This document shows positions 22,201 through 28,321 of a DNA stretch of 64,000 nucleotides, piece after piece; position 1 is the stretch's first letter; each line of letters starts with the position of its first letter. The notes under the pieces are model-generated. The model searched no databases. It had not been told where the DNA came from and saw only the letters and a program-made list of their open reading frames with translations. A program made the translations under genes and the position numbers. Location of the stretch: contig PNKZ01000001.1 of the NCBI GenBank assembly GCA_013822735.1, positions 434,001 through 498,000 on the forward strand. The letters are read 5' to 3'. This stretch comes from Pirellula sp. Its GTDB lineage: Bacteria; Planctomycetota; Planctomycetia; Pirellulales; PNKZ01.

Positions 22201-25200
22201 GCCCCGTCGTTCAATCTTGGAGCCAATCAAACGATCGGCTATTACGCCGGAGCGCAGGCGATCACTAATTTCGCGTCGAGCGTTTCCGCCGGACCGTTCG
22301 AAACCGGACAGGTGCTCACGTTCGAAGTCACGACCGACAACCCCAGCCTGTTCACCGTCGCTCCCGCCATTACCGGCTCGACCCTGACCTACACGCCGTC
22401 GGGCATCTTGGGAAGCGCGAACGTCACCGTGCGTCTGCACGACAACGCGGGCACCGCCGACGGAGGCCAGGACACTTCGGTCGTCAAAACATTCAAGATC
22501 GATATCGTCGCGGGCGGCATCGCAGGCGCGCTCGACACGTCCTTCGACGGCGACGGCATCCTCATGATTCCTTCCAGTTTAGGAAGCTTCGACCAGGGAC
22601 GCGCGGTTGCGCGGCAGGCGGACGGAAAGCTTATCGTCGTCGGGAACAGTCTGTTCAGTTCCTCATCGAATAACTATTCGACCATCGTGCGCTACAACGT
22701 CGACGGAACGCTCGACACCTCGTTTGGAGCCGAAGGCGCGTACGTCACCGCGACCGGAATCCGCCTGACGGCCGTCAAACTCACGGCGGACGGAAGGATT
22801 CTGTTGGCAGGCGAGCAAAATACGAGCACATACGTAACACGACTGACGGCGGCCGGCACGCTGGATACATCTTTCGGTCTCAACGGCGTGAGAACCGTCA
22901 GCACCGGCAACACCGCGATCAATGCAAGCTTCAACACCTCCCTGGCCATCGCCGGCGACGGGAGCATCGCCGTCGCCAAATACAGTTCCACCGCCGGAGC
23001 ATACAAGGCTGCCGTGGTTCGTCTGACGGCGGGAGGCAGCCTCGATACTTCTTTCGGCGGCGGCCCGGGATACGTCCTCGTCAGCTTCTTAGGATCGTTG
23101 GATACACCGTCCGATCTGGCGTTCCAGGCCGACGGCAAGATTGTCGTCGTCGGGACGACGAATAGCGGACAAGGTAGTACGAATGACTATTTCGTTGCGC
23201 GGCTGACCTCGAACGGAGCCCTAGATACGACGTTCAACGTCACGGGATTCACGAGAGTAAACGTCGGAACCTCGACGACGAGCGCCGATACTGCGTCGCG
23301 TGTCGCAATTCAAACCGACGGCAAGATCGTGGTCTCCGGGTCGTCATCGGCCGACTTCAGCCTCATTCGTCTCAATTCCAACGGTACGCTCGATACGACG
23401 TTCGACGCCGACGGCAAGGTTACGACCAATATCAGCGGCACCGACGCCGGCGCGGCGCTGGCCTTGCAAGCCGACGGTAAGATCGTCGTCGGTGGCTCCG
23501 CCGCCTCCGGCACGGATCTTGCGATTGCCCGCTATACTTCTGCAGGCGCGCTCGACACGACTTTCGGGACTGCGGGGAAAGCGACCTATTCCATTTCGAC
23601 GGGCCTCGCCGAGTCGATCAGCGCAATGCTGCTCGATGGTTCGGGAAACATCGTCGGCGTCGGCAATAGCGCCGACGGTACGAATTCCGGCGATATTCTC
23701 GTCGCGCGCTGGGACGCGACCGGTCTATTAGATAAAACCTTCAACGACAAGGGCTGGAACGCCTACAACTTCGGCATCGGGCACTCGCGCGCTACGGCGA
23801 CACTTGCGTTGTCTGACGGGCGCATCCTGCTTGCCGGAATACTGGTTGAGTCTGGGACCTCGACGTCTTCGGGACGTGCCGTCGTGTGGATGCTCCGTCC
23901 GGACGGATCGCTCGATACGTCTTTCGGAGTCGGCGGATACTACCGTTCCCCCTCGGGCGTCTCAAGCATCACGGCCGTGACCGTTCAAAGCGACGGCAAG
24001 ATTTTATTTACCGACTCCTCCCAGAATCGTGTAACGCGCCTGACCGCCTCCGGAACGCTCGACACGACATTTGGAGTCTCCGGAAGTCTGTTCTTTTCCC
24101 AACTCCTCGCGGCGTCGACCGGCATTGCCGTTCTCCCGGATGATTCTTTGTTGATTTCGGGTCAAAGATTCAATTCGACGACGTCGCAATACGAGTTTGC
24201 GATCTACCGTTTCACGGCTTCCGGTGCCGTTGACACGACATTCGGCGGCGGCGGGCTCGCGGCGATCGACGTCGGTTCCGGCGACGACTTCACGGCGGCA
24301 ATCGCGCTACAAAGCGACGGCAAGATCATCATCGCCGGCTATTCCACACAAACGACCGATGACTTCTCCGTCGTGCGACTTAACGCGGACGGCTCGCTCG
24401 ATACCTCCTTCGCGGGCACGGGCAAACTGATCATACCTGTCAGTACGAGCACGGATCGCGTGCGCTCCATCTTGGTACAGAACGACGGCAAGATCGTGCT
24501 TGCCGGCCAGACCTCGGGCGACATCGCGCTCGTTCGACTACTCACGGACGGCACTCTCGATCCGACTTTCGGTTCGGGCGGCATCGTCGTTTCGGCTTGG
24601 AGCACCAGCACGGACGACGTAACTTCCATCCGGCAATCTGCCGATGGAAAATTACTGGGCGTCGGGTGGGGGCTTATTGGTACGTCAACGAAAGTGATCG
24701 TGGCTCGCTACAATACCGACGGCGCGCTCGACTCGATGTTTGGCGTCGGCGGTTTGTTGAAGACGCCGCTCGGTCCCGGTTTGTCGCAAGCATATGCCGC
24801 CGATCTGCAAACCGACGGCAAGTTGCTGATCGCCGGGTACGCGTACCAGGGACTTCGCAACGACGCGCTCGTCGCGCGCTACTGGTTGGGGGGCACCGCC
24901 GGCGATGCGCCCGCCATTGCTCCGCTCGGCCCGCAAAACGTCAACGAAAACGGCGTCAGCGCGCCGATTGACGTCTATGTCTCGCATCCGTCGCTGCCCG
25001 CCGATTCGCTCACGCTCACAGCGAGCGGCGGCGCCTGGGTGCCTCCTTCAGGCTTCACGTGGACGAACCTCGGCAACGGGCACTGGCAAGTTACGATCGC
25101 ACCTGTTGCGAACACCGCGGGCGACGCACTCATCACGCTGACGACGTCGGACGGAACGCTTTCTTACGCTTCTACGTTTAACCTGCACATTAACGCCTTA

Positions 25201-28200
25201 CCCGTCGTCGACCTCAACGGCCCTGCGGCGGGAGTCGATTTCGCGACGACGTTTATCGAAGATGCGTCGTCGCAGCCGATTTCATCGCCGGACTTGGCGC
25301 TCGGTGATTCCGACGGGACGACGCTTACATCGGCGCTCGTCACCATTACGAACCTCTTGGACGGCGATGCGGAATCACTGTCGGCGGCCGTCGGCGGCAC
25401 GGGCATCACGGCAAGCTATGCGGCAGGAGTCCTTTCGCTGAACGGCACGGCAAGCCTGGCCGACTATCGGCAAGTGCTCGGCACCGTTTCGTACCGCAAC
25501 ACTTCTCAATCTCCGACTGCCGCAACACGCCTGTTGACTTTCGTCGTGAGCGATGGGTCGGCAACTAGCCGCACGGCGACGAGCGCCGTCACCGTCACGC
25601 CGGTGAATGACGCACCGACCACGGTCGCGAATCTCGGCCTGACCTTGGCCGAAGGGGGCACTGCGGTAGTCGGCGGAAGCGCGCTGAGGACCGAAGATGT
25701 CGACAACACTGCGGCGCAGTTGGTCTACACCGTGACCAGTTTGCCGAGCCACGGCTCTTTGAACTTGAGCGGGGTCGCGCTCGGCGCGAACGGCACCTTC
25801 ACGCAAGCCGATCTCGACGCCGGCCGCGTCAGTTACACGCACGACTCTTCGGAGGACTCCGCCGACAACTTCACGTTTACGGTGAACGACGGCGGATTCA
25901 CGCTTGCTTCCGCAATGTTCTCGATCACGATCACTCCGGTGAATGACGCACCGACGCCCGGCGCGAACCTCGGTCTGACGTTGGCTGAAGGGGGCACTGC
26001 GGTAGTCGGCGGTAGTGCGCTGATGACGAACGACGTCGATAACGCAGCGGCGCAGTTGATCTACACCGTGACCAACCTACCGAGCCACGGTTCTTTGAAC
26101 TTGAGCGGAGTCGCGCTCGGCGCGAACGGCGCCTTCACACAGGCCGATCTCGACGCCGGCCGCGTCTCGTACACGCACGACTCTTCGGAGATCTTCACCG
26201 ACAATTTCACGTTCACGGTCAGCGACGGCGAGTTCCCGCTCTCTTCCGCGACGTTTGCGCTCACGATCACGCCGGTGAACGATGCACCGACGGCCGGCGC
26301 AAACCTCGGACTGACGTTGCCCGAAGGGGGCACGGTTGTCCTGGACGGCGCACAACTCAAGACGAACGACGTCGACACCGCGGCTACCCAACTGGTCTAC
26401 ACCGTGAGCAACCTGCCGAGCCACGGCACGCTCCATCTGAACGGCGCGGCCCTCGCGACCAACGGCGTCTTCACGCAAGCCGATCTCGATGCCGGCCGGG
26501 TCGGCTACACGCACGACTCTTCGGAGAATTTTGCCGACGCGTTCGATTTTACCGTGACCGACGGCGAGTTCCCGCTCTCTTCCGCGACGTTCGCCTTCAC
26601 GATCACGCCGGTCAACGACGCTCCGGTGATCGCGCCGCAGAACTTCATTCTCTACAACAAGGCGGTCGCCGGAACCGTCGTCGGCACGGTCTTGGCCTCC
26701 GATCGCGACGCCGGACAGCAGCGCAGCTTCGCGCTGCTAGGCGGCAACGGCGCCTTGACGATCAACGCCGCCACCGGCGTCCTGACCGTCGTCAACTCCA
26801 AGCTGCTCATCGGCACGGTCCTCGACTTCGTCGTCCGCGTTACGGACAACGGCGCTCCCGCGCTGGCGACCGACGCGGCGATCTCCGTCAGCCTGCGGGC
26901 CGCCGATGCCCCGCCGACGTTCGCCGTCGTCGACGGCGCCGCGACGCCGCTCGCCGTCGTCAGGAATCAAGTCAAGCTCCTGCTCGACGAACGGACCGAC
27001 GTCACCGGCACGCGCAATGGTCTGGTGATCGCCGGCCTAGCCGCGGCCGACGTCGACGAGCCGGGGGTCGGCTTCCCGCTGACCATGACCGACAGGTCCG
27101 GCGCCTTCGCGTTCGACGCCGCCACCGGCCGACTCTCGATTCGCGACGAGGCCAAGCTCGATTACGAGAAGACCCGCAGCTTCACTCTCACCTTCACGGC
27201 GACCGACCACGGCCTCGTCGGCCTTCCCAAGCCGACGACGGCGACGTTGACGATGACGGTGCAATTGGTCGACCGCAACGATACCCCCACGGTCACCTCC
27301 GCGGCGACGTTCAAGCTCAAGGAGAACAACAGGGCCAACGCCGCGGTCGGCACGATCAAAGCCGTCGACGCCGACGGCGCCGCCCCATTCAAGAATCTCC
27401 AATACGGCCTCGTCAGCCAGCGCGACGCCGCCGGCAACGACGTCGCGATCTTTACGATCGATGCGGCCCGCGGCACGTTAAAAATCGCCGCCGCCAATGC
27501 GTTGAACTACGAAGCCCAACCGCAGTACACGGTCGTCGTGAGGGCTCGCGACGCCGGGGGGCTCTTCACCGATCAAACCGTCACCGTGCAAGTTATCGAC
27601 GTCAACGAAGCGGTCGTGCTCACGCTGCTCGACGCTGCACAGACCCCGACGACCGGTCTAACGGTCCCGGAAAACACGGCCAACGGCACGCTCGTCGGCT
27701 ACCTCCGCATCGACAACCCGGACGAAGCGCGCCCCGAGACGTTCAAGATCACCGTCGGCGACAACCTCGGGAAGGCCTTCGCCGTCGGTGCGTTCGATGT
27801 CGCTACGCACTTGGCGCCGATCACCGTCCTCAACGCCGCGAAGCTCAATTACGAAGCCGTCAAGAACGGCCAGTTCAGCCTCAGCTTCTCCGTCGGCGAT
27901 TCCGGCTTCATCAACAACGACGGTTCCAGGCTCGGCGGTGTTTCGGTTACCAAGACCTACAAATCGCTCGTCGCCGACGTCAACGAAGCGCCCGCTTCGA
28001 TCACCTGGAAGACCGCGGGACTGCCGGGGGGCTCCGCTCCCATTCCCGCCGGCACCCTCTTCGGCACCGCGCTTGCCGTCGATCCCGACAAAACCCCGCA
28101 AGCCTTCAACTACTCCCTCACCCCGGCCGCTCTTCACAACGACCTCTTCACCATCGACCCGCTCACAGGACAACTAAGAGCAAGCCTCGCCCTGGCTCGA

Positions 28201-28281
28201 AGGGGCGTCTTCAACGTGTCGATTCGCGTCCTCGACTCCGGCGGACTCATCATGGATCAAATCTTCACGATCAAGACCTGA
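10201..28281 (+). CDS. Giant secreted subtilisin-like modular adhesin/protease
   Basis: About 6026 residues from the ATG at 10201, preceded by AAAGGG six bases upstream. An in-frame TTG at 10153 would add 16 residues. Residues ~42-54 hold LEARQVLAA, a variant of the planctomycete LEPRxLL export motif, after a basic arginine-rich segment. Residues ~200-605 are a prodomain and an S8 peptidase with Asp327 (IIDTGID), His382 (HGTHVAG), oxyanion Asn480 (AAAGND) and Ser548 (GTSMATPHVSG), all intact. Then come Ig-like domains; three supermodules built from PPC-like, jelly-roll or RNFFVFDL-type, and cadherin-like domains; 14 delta-60 motifs (~4106-4897); three 112-residue CSPG-like repeats (~5135-5470); and cadherin-like repeats to the end. 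There is no dockerin, PEP-CTERM or membrane anchor. It is probably extracellular or cell-surface, with protease and adhesion roles inferred from the domains. Confidence 0.92.
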   Translation: MRIQFAHWWALWRLRIRTWRRRVKVDALQRRMPGRRRFQSLGVEALEARQVLAANFADVISDRWIDDESSTVVSFQIVDSTVPASALTVTATSNNGFVIGDDALELSNLGDNRWLLFAAPTLHQFGTAKITLSIFGDGSPVSASFDLHVSDLGSGYGIVSSEWFGAFSTVTGSSAGLTIESTGTDADHTSSSTVAGPEDTASEWIVRLTEEALAHVPTLQEAADFLTVPEIGMTVVAGLGLPGQMLVRATGALADVQDYFRSNTALRYFELNTVISSQAVPNDPSYASLYGLHNTGQTGGVIDADIDAPEAWNITTGSRSIVVGIIDTGIDYNHLDLAANVWTNPGEIAGNSIDDDQNGFIDDIHGFDFVNNDGDPMDDHYHGTHVAGTIGAVGNNSLGVVGVNWQTSMMGLKFLDAGGRGTTANAIRAVNYATVMKSTYGVNIRLTNNSWGGGSFDQGLLDAINAGGAQDILFIAAAGNDGLNIEADPHYPASYNSQYIVSVAATDASDTLAYFSNYGATQVDLAAPGVSTYSTAPNNSYQSLSGTSMATPHVSGVAALALSVNPSLTAAQLKAALLNNVDVVPALVGKTLTGGRLNAQRVLEAMGLSVTATSPAAGSVVQSKPTSFTVDFSASYDGASIAASDFQVNGIAASSFTLTDANTVTFTFSTSPVTAPGLQTMTMAAGAVSRLSDGGALAAYSGSFRYDDVVLAPISTTPATGSIVALPFTTLDVQFNEAFDLASIGAADLTLSQGTVIAATALNATTVRYTLAGITSEGTLTYAFAAGALIDVFGSPSAAYGGSFTIDIGTVALPTPSPVGLLGSLVYQTSSSGTITGSGDIDAFTLNVEAGQIISAVAHPNAVGLRPSLELRSPAGVVLATATASAAGKDVGLEGIVAATTGAYTFHVSGAAGTSGALTIQVTLNAAQEAERTGGATNDTLATAQSLDGTFTSLGSNVSRAAVMGTVTAGSVTVASEGFENGFPGTAWTTYSSTANGRIQVASVYGVHGGANALYMDTSSGSTLNEAVWTVNLAGRTQATLSFWHSEQGDEETAFSGNFTGHYNADGVAISADGVTWIPLWNAATQSTGAWTQYSFDLAAAAAAAGISLTANFKIKFQQYDDNPLPTDGRAWDDISITVPAPTDVDWYKFTLAAGESASLVLKGLPSANVVVRLYDTNGNLIANDVPNTIDSTREVLNYEAPAAGAYYAAVTTTTESDYQLSVLRNAQFESRSGSTIASAQPLGAASGAVLGYLPPSGGLGRLYAFDSSASMIREIHPTTGAILNSFATPVSATTAPDFGLATTPTSLLAAGISTSPIYELNPSTGAVIRTIANPGISVSGLAYSNGEIFVRSDDTSTITVLNYSTGAVVRTFTASGNEALAAGTDYLYSTSGSTLYTLNLQTGALVSTRTLSASSSVEGLGVIGDELYVSDFNFITVYNRQTLAVVRTITGLNDLEAVGADGGDVVRGDYYSLTLNAGSVLQLLTSTPGDAPGEFSNWLDPLVEVYDSLGALVASNDNGAGDARNASLSYTAIAAGTYYVRVIASSAAAGTSAIAGEYLLSYSGAAGNVASFSVASTTPAAGTKVVGLLNSLTVKFSDAVDLTSLAAADLTINGVAATGVTISGTDGAVFTFAEPPRGMVTFALAAGSIVDLQQTPLAAFSGQVNYQLNSAPVLTATPAPTFTSIVEDGSGQSGMLVSELLATGAGGNPIADVDVGDGPGIAVVASDTTKGTWEYSLNNGGTWTALGTVSSTAARLLAADAQTRIRFTPTANAFGTVTTALTFRAWDQSTGANGATADVGAGGGISAFSTATAAAALTVVAVNDAPSFTKGANISISSDGSAKTYTSWATSISQGPSETGQTLTFLVTNDNNALFSVQPTISSTGTLTFTPILNASGTATVSVRLQDNGGTANGGVDTSAVQTFTITLNAPPTSTVIGSQTINEDGTTGILTFTVSDPDTPLTSLTVSTTSTNTTLVPTSSRVLTNLGNGNYQLVITPAANQSGAATIGYSVYDGFLTVNRTFVLTVNAVNDAPSFVKGADVTVAPNSGTQTISGWATSISQGASETGQTLTFQVTTDNPSLFSGQPAINSSGTLTFVPNATLGTATVSVVLKDNGGTANGGGDTSAIQTFKITVANPPRIISSSLQQGDVSSPGALSVVIGFDQPMLAANLDVFDFTLQGLDRGTTYSPISYTYDAGATAVTVNFVNLPEDRYTLTLLSGNGQFESAGGLDLDGEAVSWPIPSNVSGNGAPGGNFVVPFTIDVGTTNFTTPLVAQSPLGSLVYGGAVSGDITAAGDTDTYTITLDAGQTITLTATPNAGSGLQPTLVLKSPSGTVLATQTASAAGKSAILSSISVAVAGTYSIELSGAASTTGLVDLRVWLNAGVESENLGGPTNDSLATAQNIDAQILSVSGGASRGAIIGSVTGSAAGSTTLSAIDSGWWNSLGSHTSSNNNYVVGYGSSESADRRNFFVFDLASVSQSILTAQLRLQNPSSGYTSSDASESYALFDVSTALAALQGSGSGQTAIYTDLGTGVTYGGQTVTSASNGQIVLVDLNAAGLSYLNSVRGSKGVIGGAITTIVGTADQFVFGYTAGTETRQLVLTYAAINAVDYYAFTLAAGERATIGLKQLTGLGTTISLLDAGGATLASGAAGASFDQAISDFVAPAAGTYYIAVNNATNSSTYNLVVAKNAAFDNGANNSVATAQNITATPTALGYVNATSDYYSIQIAGASLLTISTTTPGDGPGQFVNNLNPAVDLYDSTGKLLASNDDGAADGRNATLNYIASGGTYTIRVRATSGSGEYVLGIAQSSPGAPPTISPIADVSIAEDATAVIDFTVTDSDTPLNQLVVSVSSSDSTLLPASGVTLTDLGGGAWRLSAAPAANQYGPVTVTVAISNSEAPVTQSFVLNVRPVNDAPSFTKGADLSVPGLAGAQSVAGWATNLSTGANDAGQTLDFIVSNDNNGLFSVQPTITPAGTLQYTLSGLLGTAVVSVRLHDDGGSADGGVDTSTVQTFTIEVSPPPQIVGSSLQQGAVVSVGALSYVVTFSGAMKASNLDATDFKLHGNLRNVDYVPTGFSYNPGATSVTLDFASLPEDSYTLTLLSGDGRFENVAGRDLDGEPLAWPIPGNVSGDGIDGGNFSVNFSVDGGAVAIPSAFTADPLPGSTVYRSGSAAVYIADVADTDDVTVNLDAGQSFSALITSSAGLQAAVSVYAPGGQLLGTYSAAAVGGALGVQSIAAVDAGVYTLRITGVGGTLGSASVVLTLNAALETESVAGPANSNDSRATAQNLDGAFTDLGGGAARAAVTGAGGTRVLPSENFESGLLGAAWSTYSSLTGTNIRLGNANGVHGGSYALYMDAATSSYTLNEAVWSANLADLTNATLTFWHAEFNDEENPLAAVFTGHANGDGVAISADGNTWYRLWDPVTQNSGVWTQYSFDLVAAAATAGISLNSDFKIKFQQYDDFAMTTDGRAWDDITLTTTNSDADYYSLTLAAGESLSVALKKQSGVGAPQVMLQDGAGTVVASGTTGGGIDSAIHNFVAPTAGTYYLAVAGSLISPYTVAVTRNAAFDGGANANLATAQNIGALRTVVGYADASSDFYSVHLSYDTTLTLATSLPGAGTSAFDNTLFPGVELFDSAGNSLGSNAGGAADGRNALLTRIVAAGDYKLRVYAASNAGEYVLRVSEGPASASPTVSGLTDVTINEDGVATLDFSVSDVDTPSTKFVVGAFSGDATLLPAGNLAVTDLGGGNYRLVAAPAANRYGTVNISVSVSDGSPPIVTTFALHVAAVNDAPSFSKGADQTSRSSGAVSIPGWATAISQGALESGQALTFQLTVDNPAFFAVAPAITPDGTLTYTPSGMLGTALITVVLKDDAGTASGGADTSAPQSFTVTFIAAPTISSVADQTVLEDGEFTVDFRVDDLDTSLTSLVVGATSADQTLLPNAGLTLTDLGGGNFRLSGRPAADRNGATTISLTASDGFGAPTVRTFALNVTAVNDAPSFNLGANQTIGYYAGAQAITNFASSVSAGPFETGQVLTFEVTTDNPSLFTVAPAITGSTLTYTPSGILGSANVTVRLHDNAGTADGGQDTSVVKTFKIDIVAGGIAGALDTSFDGDGILMIPSSLGSFDQGRAVARQADGKLIVVGNSLFSSSSNNYSTIVRYNVDGTLDTSFGAEGAYVTATGIRLTAVKLTADGRILLAGEQNTSTYVTRLTAAGTLDTSFGLNGVRTVSTGNTAINASFNTSLAIAGDGSIAVAKYSSTAGAYKAAVVRLTAGGSLDTSFGGGPGYVLVSFLGSLDTPSDLAFQADGKIVVVGTTNSGQGSTNDYFVARLTSNGALDTTFNVTGFTRVNVGTSTTSADTASRVAIQTDGKIVVSGSSSADFSLIRLNSNGTLDTTFDADGKVTTNISGTDAGAALALQADGKIVVGGSAASGTDLAIARYTSAGALDTTFGTAGKATYSISTGLAESISAMLLDGSGNIVGVGNSADGTNSGDILVARWDATGLLDKTFNDKGWNAYNFGIGHSRATATLALSDGRILLAGILVESGTSTSSGRAVVWMLRPDGSLDTSFGVGGYYRSPSGVSSITAVTVQSDGKILFTDSSQNRVTRLTASGTLDTTFGVSGSLFFSQLLAASTGIAVLPDDSLLISGQRFNSTTSQYEFAIYRFTASGAVDTTFGGGGLAAIDVGSGDDFTAAIALQSDGKIIIAGYSTQTTDDFSVVRLNADGSLDTSFAGTGKLIIPVSTSTDRVRSILVQNDGKIVLAGQTSGDIALVRLLTDGTLDPTFGSGGIVVSAWSTSTDDVTSIRQSADGKLLGVGWGLIGTSTKVIVARYNTDGALDSMFGVGGLLKTPLGPGLSQAYAADLQTDGKLLIAGYAYQGLRNDALVARYWLGGTAGDAPAIAPLGPQNVNENGVSAPIDVYVSHPSLPADSLTLTASGGAWVPPSGFTWTNLGNGHWQVTIAPVANTAGDALITLTTSDGTLSYASTFNLHINALPVVDLNGPAAGVDFATTFIEDASSQPISSPDLALGDSDGTTLTSALVTITNLLDGDAESLSAAVGGTGITASYAAGVLSLNGTASLADYRQVLGTVSYRNTSQSPTAATRLLTFVVSDGSATSRTATSAVTVTPVNDAPTTVANLGLTLAEGGTAVVGGSALRTEDVDNTAAQLVYTVTSLPSHGSLNLSGVALGANGTFTQADLDAGRVSYTHDSSEDSADNFTFTVNDGGFTLASAMFSITITPVNDAPTPGANLGLTLAEGGTAVVGGSALMTNDVDNAAAQLIYTVTNLPSHGSLNLSGVALGANGAFTQADLDAGRVSYTHDSSEIFTDNFTFTVSDGEFPLSSATFALTITPVNDAPTAGANLGLTLPEGGTVVLDGAQLKTNDVDTAATQLVYTVSNLPSHGTLHLNGAALATNGVFTQADLDAGRVGYTHDSSENFADAFDFTVTDGEFPLSSATFAFTITPVNDAPVIAPQNFILYNKAVAGTVVGTVLASDRDAGQQRSFALLGGNGALTINAATGVLTVVNSKLLIGTVLDFVVRVTDNGAPALATDAAISVSLRAADAPPTFAVVDGAATPLAVVRNQVKLLLDERTDVTGTRNGLVIAGLAAADVDEPGVGFPLTMTDRSGAFAFDAATGRLSIRDEAKLDYEKTRSFTLTFTATDHGLVGLPKPTTATLTMTVQLVDRNDTPTVTSAATFKLKENNRANAAVGTIKAVDADGAAPFKNLQYGLVSQRDAAGNDVAIFTIDAARGTLKIAAANALNYEAQPQYTVVVRARDAGGLFTDQTVTVQVIDVNEAVVLTLLDAAQTPTTGLTVPENTANGTLVGYLRIDNPDEARPETFKITVGDNLGKAFAVGAFDVATHLAPITVLNAAKLNYEAVKNGQFSLSFSVGDSGFINNDGSRLGGVSVTKTYKSLVADVNEAPASITWKTAGLPGGSAPIPAGTLFGTALAVDPDKTPQAFNYSLTPAALHNDLFTIDPLTGQLRASLALARRGVFNVSIRVLDSGGLIMDQIFTIKT
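12640..22510 (+). repeat. Three ~3-kb supermodules in the giant gene
   Basis: Three copies of the same domain order can be followed: PPC-like 1, an exchangeable domain, PPC-like 2, PPC-like 3, then cadherin-like plus NDAPSF-type domains. Copy A spans about 12640-16600, B 16620-19260 and C 19270-22510. B and C both open with an Ig-like domain starting at the shared string SSLQQG. The exchangeable slot holds a jelly-roll in A and C (GVHGG, LNEAVW, KIKFQQYDD) but a different sandwich in B (RNFFVFDL). In A, PPC 3 is split by about 215 residues of propeller-like sequence (13960-14600). The NDAPSF-type domain occurs five times, near 15667, 16288, 18948, 21577 and 22192. Confidence 0.8.
22525..24890 (+). 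repeat. 14 delta-60-type repeats in the giant gene
   Basis: The translated segment contains 14 occurrences of the pattern G-x-L-D-x-[ST]-F followed by glycines, usually after a strand with DGKI[VL][VL]xG. Spacing is roughly 50-60 residues. This matches the delta-60 repeat family found in large bacterial surface proteins and predicts one or two beta-propellers. It occupies about 790 residues between the last supermodule and the CSPG-like repeats. Confidence 0.82.
25603..26610 (+). repeat. Three exact-period 336-bp tandem repeats (CSPG-like)
   Basis: The junction sequence for VNDAP recurs at 25603, 25939, 26275 and 26611, so three units of exactly 336 bp (112 residues) lie head to tail. Each encodes NLGLTL.EGG, LPSHGSL.L.G, FTQADLDAGRV.YTHDSSE and a DGEF-type strand, typical of chondroitin-sulfate-proteoglycan (cadherin-like) repeats. 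Units 1 and 2 are closest at base level, which points to recent duplication. Confidence 0.9.
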
Positions 28282-28321
28282 TTCCAGGAGTAGCAAACAT
28301 CGGAGAGCAGGCCGGTTCCCA

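Noticed and set aside
22525-26610. Regular repeats that might suggest a CRISPR array
   Set aside because: The periods are 150 bp or more and 336 bp, in frame and protein-coding; there are no short direct repeats with unique spacers and no cas genes.
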